Assembly: GCA_039033855.1 (NCBI GenBank)
Contig: JBCCBV010000001.1
Location: forward strand, 429,641-493,640
Source of the DNA: JBCCBV01 sp039033855
GTDB lineage: Bacteria; Planctomycetota; Phycisphaerae; Phycisphaerales; Phycisphaeraceae
Length of the DNA stretch: 64,000 bases
Direction: 5' to 3'
How positions within the stretch are numbered: the first letter of the stretch is position 1; every line of letters begins with the position of its first letter. Shown piece after piece: positions 46,778 to 56,361 of this stretch. Below the pieces are notes generated by a model that had not been told where the DNA came from, did no database searches, and saw only the letters and a list, made by a program, of their open reading frames with translations. The translations under genes and the position numbers were made by a program.

Positions 46778-47950
46778 ATGCGCTGGCACGTCGTCCACGA
46801 ACGCCTGACCGACTGGGCGGGCTCCGAAGCCGTCGCCCAATCCGCCGCCAGCGCGCTGTCGGCCGGGGTGCTGCACACCCTGGTCCACGACACACGCTCG
46901 GTGTCGCCCAACCGGCTGCCCGGCGTCGAATTACGCACCTCGCCCTTGCAGCGATTGCCCGGGCCGTTGCGAACTCGCCGGTCGCTGTTCCCCCTATGGC
47001 CCTGGGCGATCGAGCGGCTCGACGTCTCCGACGCCGACGCGGTCCTCAGCTCGCACCACGCCGTCGCCAAGGGCGTGCGCACCCGGGCCGACCAACCCCA
47101 CGTCTGCTACGTCCACAGCCCGGCCCGCTGGGCCTGGGACCTGGCCGACGAAGAGCAACGGCTGCGCAACCACGGCCGAGTCAAGCGCGCGGTCACCAGC
47201 CGCCTCCTGGAGCGATTCCGCCACTGGGACGCCGGCTGCGCCAACCGCGTCGACCTCTACCTGGCCAACTCCACCACCGTGGCGCAGCGCATCGAACGCT
47301 GGTATCGACGGCCGTCGAAGGTGATCGCGCCGCCGGTGCGGGTCGTTTTTTTTCGCCACGACCCGGCCGTGGAACGCGGCGACCATTACCTGGTGGCCGG
47401 GCGCCTGGTCCCTTACAAGCGCACCGCCGACGCCATCGACGCCTGCGGGCGCCTCGGTCGAACCCTGCGCGTCGTCGGCGACGGCCCATTGGCCCAAACG
47501 CTGCGCCGCCAGGCCCGGGGCGCCAAGATCGACTTCGTCGGCCCGGTGTCCGACGAACGCTTCGCCGACGAACTGCGCCGCTGCCGGGCCCTGCTGATGC
47601 CCCAGCACGAAGACTTCGGCATCGTCACGGTCGAAGCCATGGCCACCGGCGCCCCGGTCATCGCCTTGGGCCAAGGCGGCGCGCTCGACACCGTGATCCC
47701 CGACCGCACCGGCGTGCTCTACCCCAACCCGGGCCAGGCCGGGCTGGCGCAAGCCATACGCACATTCGAAGCGGACCCCGACCGCTTCGACCCGCTCGTC
47801 CTACACAAGCACGCCCAGACATTCGATACGCCGGTGTTTCAAGCCGCGTTATCATCTGTCGCACAACGATTTGCACGCTTCTTTGCCGAGCAAGGCCCCA
47901 GCCCCACCCTTGACCAGCGCGTCCTCGACGAGTTCCGCGACCGAGCCTGA
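46778..47950 (+). CDS. Glycosyltransferase, GT4-like
   Basis: 390 residues. N-terminal VHERLTDWAGSEAVAQS and VCYVHSPARWAWDLADEEQR, C-terminal YLVAGRLVPYKRTADAIDAC, RVVGDGPLAQTLRRQA and the nucleotide-sugar site PQHEDFGIVTVEAMATGAPV (E-x7-E pattern). These fit the GT-B fold of GT4, which moves a sugar from an NDP-sugar onto a growing glycan. VHSPARW is typical of exopolysaccharide transferases. It runs into the sugar-transferase gene, overlapping by up to 80 bp, so the two are likely one operon. The acceptor is unknown. Confidence 0.88.
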   Translation: MRWHVVHERLTDWAGSEAVAQSAASALSAGVLHTLVHDTRSVSPNRLPGVELRTSPLQRLPGPLRTRRSLFPLWPWAIERLDVSDADAVLSSHHAVAKGVRTRADQPHVCYVHSPARWAWDLADEEQRLRNHGRVKRAVTSRLLERFRHWDAGCANRVDLYLANSTTVAQRIERWYRRPSKVIAPPVRVVFFRHDPAVERGDHYLVAGRLVPYKRTADAIDACGRLGRTLRVVGDGPLAQTLRRQARGAKIDFVGPVSDERFADELRRCRALLMPQHEDFGIVTVEAMATGAPVIALGQGGALDTVIPDRTGVLYPNPGQAGLAQAIRTFEADPDRFDPLVLHKHAQTFDTPVFQAALSSVAQRFARFFAEQGPSPTLDQRVLDEFRDRA

Positions 47951-49580
47951 CCGTACGCCCACCCCGCCGGACCGGCCCCCACCGCCGCCGACCGATCCGA
48001 CGCCGCCTGCGCACCTGCCGGCCGAGCCCGAGGCGCCGACCCCGGACATCAATCGACGATTCACCGACCGACGCGCGGACTGGAACGACCGGCGCCAGCC
48101 CTCCACCGGCCGCCGCCGTCAACAAACCCTCTCGCACCGCCACCCCCGCTGGGTGTCCGACCGCCCGGCCGCGATGGACATCGCGCCGGCGCCCGCGCCC
48201 CGCCCCGAGTTGACCGCCCTGGCGCTATTGACCTGCGACGTGCTCACCCTCACCAGCCTTGTCGCCCTGGTGGTGTTCGGCTACTCGGCCGTCGCCGGCG
48301 TCGACGCCACGGGCTACTTCGAGCTCTGGCCCATCCTGCCCGCGATGCTCGGCGCGTTCGCCTCGGCACGGCTGTACTCGCCCGGACCCATGACGCCGGT
48401 CGAAGAAATCCGCCGGATGTTCTGGGCCCTGACCCTCGGCGTGCTGGCCGTGGGCGCCGCCATGTACTGGTGGGAAGCCATGGCCCGCGACACCCGCACC
48501 GTGCTCGCCCTGGGCTGGGCCGCTTGCGTGGTCGCCGCACCCGCCGCGCGCACCCTGCTGCGCTTCGTCTGCGCCCCGCGCTCTTGGTGGGGCTGCCCGG
48601 TCCTGCTCATCGGCGCCGGGCCGGCCGGGCTGTCCGCGCTCAAACGCATGAAGCGTCAGCCCGAGCTCGGCCTCAAGCCCCTGGCCATCCTCGACGACCG
48701 CATCGCTAACGGCCGACGCCTCGCCGGCGTGCCCGTGGTCGGCCGACCGCGCGAAGCCCTGCGCTTCGAACGCCGCCGACACCTCATCGCACTGGTCGCC
48801 GACGGCGACATCTCCCCGTCGGTCCGCACCCCCCTGCTCCGACGCCTGGGCGACCGCTTCCACCGCGTGGTCGTCCTGCCACGAACCGAAGGGCTCGGCG
48901 CCTTCGGCGTCGCCGCCGTCGACCTGGGCGGACGCCTGGGCATCGAGGTCCGCCACCGGCTGCTCGATCCCGAAAAGCGACTCGTGAAGCGCGTGCTCGA
49001 TCTCGCCATCATTGGATTGTTCAGCCCGCTTCTCGCCCCGCTGCTATTGGGCATCGCGCTGGCCGTACGGCTCGACTCGCCCGGCCCCGTCTTCTTCCGC
49101 CAGACCCGCATCGGCGAAAAGGGCAAGCGGTTCCGCATCGTCAAGTTCCGTTCGATGGTGCAAGACGCCGACGCCGTGCTCGAAGCCCAGCTCGCCGAAT
49201 GTCCTGACACCCGCCGGCAGTGGGCCTGGGACCGCAAGCTGCGCACCGACCCGCGCATCACCCGCGTCGGCCGCTTCCTGCGCAAGACCAGCCTCGACGA
49301 GCTGCCCCAGCTCTGGAACGTCGTCCGCGGCGACATGTCGCTGGTCGGCCCGCGCCCGATTGTCGAAGACGAAATCCGACTGTATCGCAAGGACTTCGGG
49401 CTCTACAAACGCGTCCGCCCCGGCCTGACCGGTTTGTGGCAGACCTCCGGCCGAAACGCCGTGCGCTACCGCGAACGCGTGGCCATGGATGTGTATTACG
49501 TCCGCAACTGGTCGCTCTGGCTCGACCTGTACCTGCTGGCCAAGACCGTCCTGACGGTGGCGCTGCGCAGAGGGGTGTGA
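47871..49580 (+). CDS. Undecaprenyl-phosphate sugar phosphotransferase, WbaP-like
   Basis: 569 residues as drawn. N-terminal about 110 residues are Pro/Arg-rich and disordered; then four or five membrane helices, a Rossmann-like part (VLLIGAGPAGLSALKRMKRQ near 270), and the Bac_transf domain: KRVLDLAIIGLFSPLLAPLL, DSPGPVFFRQTRIGEKGKRF, IVKFRSMVQDADAV, RFLRKTSLDELPQLWNVVRG, DMSLVGPRPI and RPGLTGLWQTSGRN. This enzyme starts a polysaccharide repeat by adding a sugar-1-phosphate to undecaprenyl phosphate. The start is unsure: TTG 47871 overlaps the glycosyltransferase by 80 bp, and the next candidates are GTG near 48151 and ATG 48174. Confidence 0.85.
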   Translation: MHASLPSKAPAPPLTSASSTSSATEPDRTPTPPDRPPPPPTDPTPPAHLPAEPEAPTPDINRRFTDRRADWNDRRQPSTGRRRQQTLSHRHPRWVSDRPAAMDIAPAPAPRPELTALALLTCDVLTLTSLVALVVFGYSAVAGVDATGYFELWPILPAMLGAFASARLYSPGPMTPVEEIRRMFWALTLGVLAVGAAMYWWEAMARDTRTVLALGWAACVVAAPAARTLLRFVCAPRSWWGCPVLLIGAGPAGLSALKRMKRQPELGLKPLAILDDRIANGRRLAGVPVVGRPREALRFERRRHLIALVADGDISPSVRTPLLRRLGDRFHRVVVLPRTEGLGAFGVAAVDLGGRLGIEVRHRLLDPEKRLVKRVLDLAIIGLFSPLLAPLLLGIALAVRLDSPGPVFFRQTRIGEKGKRFRIVKFRSMVQDADAVLEAQLAECPDTRRQWAWDRKLRTDPRITRVGRFLRKTSLDELPQLWNVVRGDMSLVGPRPIVEDEIRLYRKDFGLYKRVRPGLTGLWQTSGRNAVRYRERVAMDVYYVRNWSLWLDLYLLAKTVLTVALRRGV

Positions 49581-49592
49581 GGACACAGCGCT

Positions 49593-49618
49593 GCGTTAGC
49601 CCCGGGCTCTGCCCGGGG
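49593..49618 (+). repeat. REP-like palindrome, copy 3
   Basis: GCGTTAG then CCCCGGGC-TCT-GCCCGGGG, an 8-bp stem with a 3-base loop, 12 bp after the sugar-transferase stop. Same unit as at 2779-2795 (same orientation) and 2842-2866 (inverse). Confidence 0.7.
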
Positions 49619-49762
49619 ATCGCACCGCCTATGCCGAGCGAATCAAGCCACCGCTTCGCGACCCGTACCCTGCGAACCCGTTCTGCTGGTTGGACATGCG
49701 TGATCAGCAGCACCAGCGTCTCGCTCGTAATCTTCAGAACGAGCCGCAACCGCGAGGGAGCG

Positions 49763-49842
49763 GGGCGTGGCGCCACGGTCTTGACCGTCTGTGATGCTCC
49801 GCTCTCCGTTGGTGGCACGGGCGTCTCGCCCGTGATCCGATG
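49763..49842 (+). repeat. Pair of GGTGVSPV-type intergenic repeats
   Basis: Unit 1 holds ACGGTC-TT-GACCGT (49775-49788); unit 2 holds CACGGGCG-TCT-CGCCCGTG (49816-49834), a perfect 8-bp stem. In one frame unit 2 reads GGTGVSPVI, a phrase I recall from many spurious short planctomycete and cyanobacterial ORFs. The units share GTGGC-CACGG and GTGATC-like edges. Confidence 0.6.
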
Positions 49843-49954
49843 ATCTCGCATGCTGCGGTGTGCTCTAAAACGTCGACAACTAGTTGCTTCGGGGCTTCGC
49901 GATCGACGCCGGACGCCCTACGATTAGTAAATGAATCACAACCGGGAGCGTCTC

Positions 49955-50968
49955 ATGCAACAGCACGCATCAACGGCAAGAAATACACCCCGCCGACGGT
50001 CCGGCATTTCGCTGGTCGAAGTGTTGGTGGTCTTAGTCGTCTTAGTGCTGCTGGTCGGATTCTTGATGCCGAACATCAATCCAACCCGGCCTGTTGCACT
50101 CCACCACACAGACTTAGCCAATCTCCGAGGCCTTGGCATCGCGATGCACATTTTTGCCGAGGACAACGACATCCGCCTGCCCGGCGTCACGCCTGAAGGC
50201 AACATCGGGTCGATCGGCGCCGGCCACGGCCTCGAAGCCTTCGGCAACTGGCAACCGGGCGAGGAGCGCATGGCCGTCGGCGGGCAGACCGGCAGCGGCG
50301 ACAACCCGGCCGTCCGCTTCGCCATCCTCGCCCAAGGCGATTACTTCGCAACGGACGGCGACCTGTCGTTGCTCGTCAGCGTCGTCGAGAACGGCAAGAG
50401 CGATCACCCCAAGCGCGAATGGGACAACACCGAACCCCTGAGTGCCTGGCACTACGCCTGGGCCATGGCCGCGCTCGGCGGACAGCCCACCGACCGCGAC
50501 ACCGCCTACACGCCACCCAACCTGAACGTCCAAGAAGGTCACTACGGCAAGGTGTCTCCCCGCGCCGCCGCGTGGGCCCATGTAGAAAACGCCGACCAAG
50601 CATCCGAGACCCCCTTTGTCTCCTCACGCAACCCTGGCAGCGACAACATCCGCGACCGAAGCGGCGGCCCCTCGCTCACCGGCCTCTACGACAAGTCCAA
50701 GTACGGCGGCCAACAAGAGTGGCTGGGCGTTATCGGTTTCGCCGACGGCCACGTAAAACTGGTAGAGACCCCGTACCTCGACCGCACGAACTTCAGCACC
50801 GCCAACGCCGCTTCCGGCTCCGACGGCCGCACCGGCGACAACCTCTTCTACTTGGGCGACGCAAACAACCGAGGCGCCACCGACCACAACACCGACGCAG
50901 TCATGGTCTACCCCACCGCCGGCGACGGCTCGGGCAACCCGACCCTCGGCGTGATCAACCAGTGGTGA
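49955..50968 (+). CDS. Prepilin-like protein with H-X9-DG type C-terminus
   Basis: 337 residues. The N-terminus has a class III (prepilin) signal: RRRSG-ISLVEVLVVLVVLV followed by a hydrophobic run, with cleavage after Gly and Glu at +5. The body is a soluble pseudopilin-like domain rich in Gly, Asp, Asn, and near the end LGVIGFADGHVKLVETPYL matches the H-X9-DG pattern common in planctomycete pseudopilins. Such proteins are exported by type II/IV machinery. ATG 49955 with GGGAG 7 bases ahead is preferred over ATG 49931, which has no Shine-Dalgarno. Stands alone. Confidence 0.85.
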   Translation: MQQHASTARNTPRRRSGISLVEVLVVLVVLVLLVGFLMPNINPTRPVALHHTDLANLRGLGIAMHIFAEDNDIRLPGVTPEGNIGSIGAGHGLEAFGNWQPGEERMAVGGQTGSGDNPAVRFAILAQGDYFATDGDLSLLVSVVENGKSDHPKREWDNTEPLSAWHYAWAMAALGGQPTDRDTAYTPPNLNVQEGHYGKVSPRAAAWAHVENADQASETPFVSSRNPGSDNIRDRSGGPSLTGLYDKSKYGGQQEWLGVIGFADGHVKLVETPYLDRTNFSTANAASGSDGRTGDNLFYLGDANNRGATDHNTDAVMVYPTAGDGSGNPTLGVINQW

Positions 50969-51049
50969 GTCGCGCAGCGTGAAGTGGGCCGCGCCGCTGC
51001 TTTGTGGGGCCTTGATCGCGGGCGAGATGAGCTTGCCACCGCCACGGGC

Positions 51050-51331
51050 TCAGTGCGCTTCGAAGAATCGGCAGTGCGTGCCGGCCGGGCCGATCTTCAC
51101 CGACAACGGCCTGGCGCACTTGGGGCACCGCCCTTCGTACCGCTGGCCGTCGGGGCTGCGGTAGACGCGGTTGTAGACCTCGCAACACCGCCAGTGCACG
51201 GCCAACCAGGGGCGTCGTTCGGATTCGGCCTGTTCACGCCGGGCGGCGCGGGCCGCGGCTTCGGCCAGCCGGCCGCGCTGGCCCTTTAGGCCGGTGAGCT
51301 CGAGTTGATAGTCGTCCTGGCTGCGGGCCAC
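51050..51331 (-). CDS. Small zinc-ribbon-like protein
   Basis: 93 residues as drawn. The C-terminal half has VHWRCCEVYNRVYRSPDGQR, GRCPKCARPLSVKIGP and THCRFF: paired Cys motifs and a conserved-looking WRCC/GRCPKC arrangement like a zinc ribbon. I recognise this as a small conserved type in planctomycetes but cannot assign a role. The N-terminal half is helical and charged (RLAEAAARAARREQAESERR). GTG 51331 (MARSQDDYQLELT) is chosen; the TTG at 51370 is possible. It ends near the prepilin-like gene (convergent). Confidence 0.6.
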   Translation of the reverse strand: MARSQDDYQLELTGLKGQRGRLAEAAARAARREQAESERRPWLAVHWRCCEVYNRVYRSPDGQRYEGRCPKCARPLSVKIGPAGTHCRFFEAH

Positions 51332-51458
51332 GACCGACCTATCGGCACGCCCGCCCGGCGGGCTTGGCAAACCGAGCGAAACAGACGCGTACCTCCCCCC
51401 AGCCCCACCAACCGCCGAACTCCGAGACCCGACGCGTGCTCGCCAAATGCATCGAATC

Positions 51459-52094
51459 TCAGCCGGAACCGTCCTGCGGACCCGGCCGTTTCAGCCGTTT
51501 GCGGAACTGGATCACCCGGTCGACTTCGTCGAAGCCGGAGGCTAAGTGAGCCGACGCGCTGGTGCGGTTGTCGAGGAGGCAGTCGCTGCCGAGCCAGTCC
51601 GCGCCGCGACGCTGGGCCCAGGACTCGACGGCCGAGAGCAGCGCCCGACCGACGCCTTGGCGTCTTGCGTCCGGATCGATGTACCACGCTTCCAGGTAAG
51701 GCGTGTCGAGCCCGCAGCCGTCGGCGTAGCTTCGCACCACCACCTCGGCATATCCGGCCAGCCGTGGCTGGGCCGCCACTTGGCCCGCCGACAACCCCTC
51801 CTCAGACGAACCCCCGGAAAGCGCCCCGGAGAGCACCTCGGATCGCCCCCCGACAGGGCCCTCAAAAGCAGTCTCGGATAGCGCCACGGAATCGTCCCCG
51901 GAAGCGTCTCCGAAACCTGAACCTGCGCCCGCCTCTGGGTCTACATCCCGCTCGGCCACGAACACCGCCGCATGGTCGACCCGAAGCAAGCTGACCAACT
52001 CGCGGAGCGCCTCTTCACGCGAGCCCGGCAGCAGGGCGAGGCTCATGCGCACCAGTTCGGACAGATCGTCTTGGCCGGCAGGCCGTATGCGCAT
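51459..52094 (-). CDS. GNAT acetyltransferase, AAC(6')-like, with Ser-repeat insert
   Basis: 211 residues. It resembles aminoglycoside 6'-N-acetyltransferases: MRIRPAGQDDLSELVRM, ELVSLLRVDHAAVFVAERD, then YLEAWYIDPDARRQGVGRAL (acetyl-CoA site Q/RxxGxG/A) and the ending DNRTSASAHLASGFDEVDRV followed by IQFRKRL. Between residues about 52 and 105 it has a Ser/Gly/Glu-rich insert with a 4-residue period coded by 12-bp repeats (see 51815-51914). Enzymes of this group acetylate amines on aminoglycosides or other small molecules; real drug resistance is not implied. ATG 52094 chosen. It precedes recA's 3' end by 26 bp on the same strand. Confidence 0.8.
   Translation of the reverse strand: MRIRPAGQDDLSELVRMSLALLPGSREEALRELVSLLRVDHAAVFVAERDVDPEAGAGSGFGDASGDDSVALSETAFEGPVGGRSEVLSGALSGGSSEEGLSAGQVAAQPRLAGYAEVVVRSYADGCGLDTPYLEAWYIDPDARRQGVGRALLSAVESWAQRRGADWLGSDCLLDNRTSASAHLASGFDEVDRVIQFRKRLKRPGPQDGSG
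51815..51914 (-). repeat. 12-bp in-frame minisatellite in the acetyltransferase gene
   Basis: CGGA recurs at 51815, 51827, 51839, 51875, 51887 and 51899, with CGA at 51851 and 51911, that is every 12 bp. The unit encodes four residues, mostly Ser-Glu/Gly-x-x: SGDD, SVAL, SETA, SEVL, SGAL, SGGS, SEEG. The period is a multiple of three so copy changes would not break the frame. Confidence 0.8.
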
Positions 52095-52120
52095 GCGGTT
52101 TCCTGCCGGGGCTGGGCGGG

Positions 52121-53200
<1,080 letters not shown>

Positions 53201-53315
53201 CGCGGTGTTCCGGCGGGGGCTTCCGTTTGTCGGGGCGAGCCTAGCAGCAGCGGCGGGGGCCATGGGCGGGTCCTCTCAAGAAGACGGGGTTCGGGTTCTG
53301 GTCGGATTCACAACC

Positions 53316-53327
53316 TAACCGTTGTTC
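53316..53327 (-). promoter_or_regulatory. Possible SOS-box-like site upstream of recA
   Basis: On the minus strand GAAC-AACG-GTTA, 116 bp before the recA start. It matches 7 of 8 arm bases of the GAAC-N4-GTTC type LexA site. No clear -10/-35 was placed relative to it. Planctomycete LexA sites are not well known to me. Confidence 0.3.
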
Positions 53328-53433
53328 GGGTTTCGTCAAGGTGACTCTTGAATCCTGATCGAAAATCGGTCGATGGGCGCCAGAGAGGTGGCACTGTCGG
53401 GGTCGATTCCGCCAAGACCAGAGTTCAGCACCG

Positions 53434-54222
53434 CTACGAGCTGGCGCTCGAATACGAGCCCAGCGCGCGGTTCCACAGCCACCGGCTGAAGGCCAACACC
53501 CCGATCGCATACGCCAGCGAGCCGCCCAGCCACGCCCACCAGGCCTGGCCGTAAAGCACCTGCACGGGCACGGTGGTCATGAACGCCACGGGCAGCACGA
53601 AGGTGAACAGAATCCGATACGCCGGGGCGTACGCCGGGATCGGGTACCGGCCGGCCTCGAGCAGCGCGTTGAGCGCCATGGTCGCGTTGTCGAGCTTGAC
53701 CACCCACACGGTGATGGCGCTGAGGATGAAGCCCAGCGCGTAGAGGATGCAGACCGCCGACGCGACGCCCACGAGCGCGCCGACTGCCGCCCAGGCGCCG
53801 GGCGCCTCGGGCATCTGGCGGATCGCGTACCCCGTTAGCAGCACGCCGATCACCACGTCCGGCAGGCCCCAGATCGAGATGCGGTGCGTCGAGAGCCAGA
53901 ACTGGCTGTCCATCGGCTTGAGCAGGATGAAGTCGAGCTTGCCCTCGCGCACGTACTCGGTCACCCGAGCACGATTGGGTTGGAGCAGCGTCTGCTGGAT
54001 GCCGGAGAGAAAGGTGTAGACGCCCATCACGGCCAGCGCCTGATACCACGGCCACCCGCCGAGTTCGTGCCCGGCGCCGTAGAACAGGTGCAGCGACAGC
54101 ACGCTGCCGCCGAGCGTCATCAGCCCGGTGAACAGGGCCAGGAAAAAGTTCGCGCGGTACTCGGCCTCGGCCGCGATCGAGGCGGACCAGAAACGGCCGA
54201 CGGTCAGCAGATAGCGGTGCAT
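53434..54222 (-). CDS. ABC-2 type exporter permease 2 (DUF990-like)
   Basis: 262 residues with six membrane helices. RFWSASIAAEAEYRANFFLA at the start, YVREGKLDFILLKPMDSQFW in the cytosolic loop and GRYPIPAYAPAYRILFTFVL near the end match ABC-2 permeases of the DUF990/COG3694 type. It pairs with the permease gene upstream (12 bp) and the ATPase gene, forming a likely exporter. Substrate unknown. Confidence 0.8.
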   Translation of the reverse strand: MHRYLLTVGRFWSASIAAEAEYRANFFLALFTGLMTLGGSVLSLHLFYGAGHELGGWPWYQALAVMGVYTFLSGIQQTLLQPNRARVTEYVREGKLDFILLKPMDSQFWLSTHRISIWGLPDVVIGVLLTGYAIRQMPEAPGAWAAVGALVGVASAVCILYALGFILSAITVWVVKLDNATMALNALLEAGRYPIPAYAPAYRILFTFVLPVAFMTTVPVQVLYGQAWWAWLGGSLAYAIGVLAFSRWLWNRALGSYSSASS

Positions 54223-54234
54223 CGTCAGCGGCTC

Positions 54235-55161
54235 CTACGCGCCCATCGCCGAATATTTGCGCAGGCCACGGTGCCATAGGAACCGTTGCAACACGAGGAA
54301 AACGCCGATCCAAACCAGCTGCGTCGCGAACCCCCGCACGATGGGAACCTCGACCCCGGGCACGAGCAGCGACGCGGGGAACCACGCCATCCAAGGGAAC
54401 GGCGTGAGCAGGACCAGCTCATACGCCCAATCGCCGTATTGCGCCTGCAACTGCGTAACCGGGAACACCATGCCCGAAAGGAACACGTAAGGCACGAACG
54501 ACACCGGCTCCAAGGCGCTCACGCGCTCGACCCAGAACGCCAGCATCGCCAGGGCGTACTGCATGAAAAACCGCATGGCGAAGGCCAGAAACACCGCCAG
54601 CACGGCCAGGGCGAAGCGTCCCCACCCCGGCGCCCAAACGCCCGGCCGGGCCTCGGTGCCGCGCAACGCCTCGGGGTAGATCAGCATCGCAAAGCCGACC
54701 AGCGCCGCGACGAACGGCAGCCGGCAACCCTGCTCGCCGATGTGGATCAAAAAGAACCGCCAGGTCGGGTCGCACGGCGCCAGCAAGAACGGCGTGAGCT
54801 TGCCCGACACCACGTGGTACTCGAAGTCGTACAGCACCCACGCCACGGTGAACTGCCGGACCACGAACACGGCGATGAAGTAGCGCATCGTGTCCAGCGG
54901 GCCGAGCACAAACTTGCCCGACGCCGCGGCTTCGGACCACAGCCCGAGCATGATCAGCGGGAGCGCCGTGGCCACCGCCCAAAGCAGGATCTCGATGCGG
55001 TACTCGACCATCAGCGCGTAGAACACGCCCGTCATCACGCGGGTGCGGCGCAGGCGGTCGCGCAGCCACGCGGCCGGGCCGACAGGCGGAGACGACCCGG
55101 GCTCGGGCAGGCCGTCCGGCGTGGGCCGCGACGGGTCGATGTTCTCGGAAAAACCGTCCAT
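54235..55161 (-). CDS. ABC-2 type exporter permease 1 (DUF990-like)
   Basis: 308 residues. About 40 disordered residues (MDGFSENIDPSRPTPDGLPE) precede six helices. MVEYRIEILLWAVATALPLI, YDFEYHVVSGKLTPFLLAP (loop as in permease 2) and VSFVPYVFLSGMVFPVTQLQ are typical for COG4587-type permeases. ATG 55161 overlaps the ATPase stop by one base (TGATG). A much longer upstream open frame is noise. Confidence 0.8.
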   Translation of the reverse strand: MDGFSENIDPSRPTPDGLPEPGSSPPVGPAAWLRDRLRRTRVMTGVFYALMVEYRIEILLWAVATALPLIMLGLWSEAAASGKFVLGPLDTMRYFIAVFVVRQFTVAWVLYDFEYHVVSGKLTPFLLAPCDPTWRFFLIHIGEQGCRLPFVAALVGFAMLIYPEALRGTEARPGVWAPGWGRFALAVLAVFLAFAMRFFMQYALAMLAFWVERVSALEPVSFVPYVFLSGMVFPVTQLQAQYGDWAYELVLLTPFPWMAWFPASLLVPGVEVPIVRGFATQLVWIGVFLVLQRFLWHRGLRKYSAMGA

Positions 55162-56210
55162 CACGACACGGCGCCTGCTTCGAGTGGCTCGGGCGCATCC
55201 GGGTCCACGGCCGACGCGGCACCCGCGGTGGATTGCGACGCCTCGGCGAACACCCGGCCGACCACCTCTTCCACCGGCGGGTCGTGCACGGTCAGGTCGA
55301 GCACGGGCAGCTCGGCCAGCAGGCGGGGCAGGCGCTCGGCCAGGCCCTCGCGCGGCACCAGCAGCTTGACCGCCAGGCCGTCGCACGATTCGACCTCGCC
55401 AAACGCCGCGAAGCGCTCGGGCGCCACCGGCTCGGTCAGCTTCAGGGCCACCTCGCGCAGCGGGGCGAAGCGATCCACCAGCGTGGCCAGCGCGCCGTCG
55501 TGGAGGATCGAACCCTTGTCGATCAGCACCACCCGGTCGCACAGCGCGGTGATGTCGGCCATGTAATGGCTGGTCAGCAGGATCGCGGCGCCGCGCTCGG
55601 CGTTGTAGGTGCGCAAGAAGCTGCGCACGGCCGCCTGGGCGTTGACATCGAGCCCGAGCGTCGGCTCGTCGAGGAACAGCACCGTGGGCTCGTGCAGCAA
55701 CGCGGCGATGAGCTCGCTCTTCATCCGCTGGCCGAGCGACAGCTTGCGCACCGGCCGGTGTAGCTCGTCTTCGATCTCCAAGAGCGCCGCCAGGCGGTCG
55801 ACCCGGGCTTGGGCCACGTCGTCGGGGATGTTGTAGACCGCCGCGTTAATGCGGAACGTCTCGGCGGGCGGCAGGTCCCAGATCAGCTGCTGCTTGTTGC
55901 CCATGACCAGGGCGATGCGGCGGAGAAAGGCGGCCTCGCGCCGGAACGGGTCGTGGCCGAGCACCCGGACCACGCCGTCGGTCGGCTGCATCAGCCCGGC
56001 GAGCATCTTGAGCATGGTGGTCTTGCCGGCGCCGTTGGACCCCAGGAAACCCACGACTTCGCCCGGCTCGATGGCGATCGAGACGCCGCGCACCGCTTCC
56101 ACGTCGCGGTGCTTGCGTCGGAACAGGTGGCGCATGGTCCCGCCGAACCCGGGCGCCTTGTCGGCCACCCGGTACGTCTTGACGATGTGTTGGGCGTCGA
56201 CCACGCGCAT
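55161..56210 (-). CDS. ABC exporter ATP-binding protein
   Basis: 349 residues. Walker A GFLGSNGAGKTTMLKMLAG, signature KLSLGQRMKSELIAALLHEP, Walker B VLFLDEPTLGLDVNAQ, switch His in LLTSHYMADITALCDRV. LGQRMK is the variant signature of COG4586 ATPases that go with DUF990 permeases. The last 100 residues are a regulatory region. First gene of a three-gene exporter operon; ATG 56210 is 152 bp from the divergent glycosyltransferase. Confidence 0.9.
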   Translation of the reverse strand: MRVVDAQHIVKTYRVADKAPGFGGTMRHLFRRKHRDVEAVRGVSIAIEPGEVVGFLGSNGAGKTTMLKMLAGLMQPTDGVVRVLGHDPFRREAAFLRRIALVMGNKQQLIWDLPPAETFRINAAVYNIPDDVAQARVDRLAALLEIEDELHRPVRKLSLGQRMKSELIAALLHEPTVLFLDEPTLGLDVNAQAAVRSFLRTYNAERGAAILLTSHYMADITALCDRVVLIDKGSILHDGALATLVDRFAPLREVALKLTEPVAPERFAAFGEVESCDGLAVKLLVPREGLAERLPRLLAELPVLDLTVHDPPVEEVVGRVFAEASQSTAGAASAVDPDAPEPLEAGAVS

Positions 56211-56361
56211 GGGCGGGAGTCTACGGGCCGGCGGTGTTTATCGGACAGGCGGACGGATCGATGTGCACGAGACGCGACCCTTGGACCGCATCGATGTAAA
56301 GGGTCGATAACCGGTGCATCGCCCTTCGCCCGTCTGCGCGGGGCCGTAAGGACCGTTCCCG

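Larger units (their letters stand above)
49581..49954. other. Intergenic region dense in short palindromic repeats
   Basis: 374 bp without a credible gene. It holds the third copy of the REP-like palindrome (49600-49618), two GGTGVSPV-type units (about 49763-49842), and an AT-rich stretch from about 49860 that must carry the promoter of the prepilin-like gene. A 207-codon open frame crosses it but is made of repeats and of shadow from the sugar transferase. Confidence 0.7.

Noticed and set aside
49220..49843. 207-codon open frame crossing the end of the sugar transferase gene
   Set aside because: It is a frame shadow followed by intergenic repeats (ending GGTGVSPVIR); no start signal or family.
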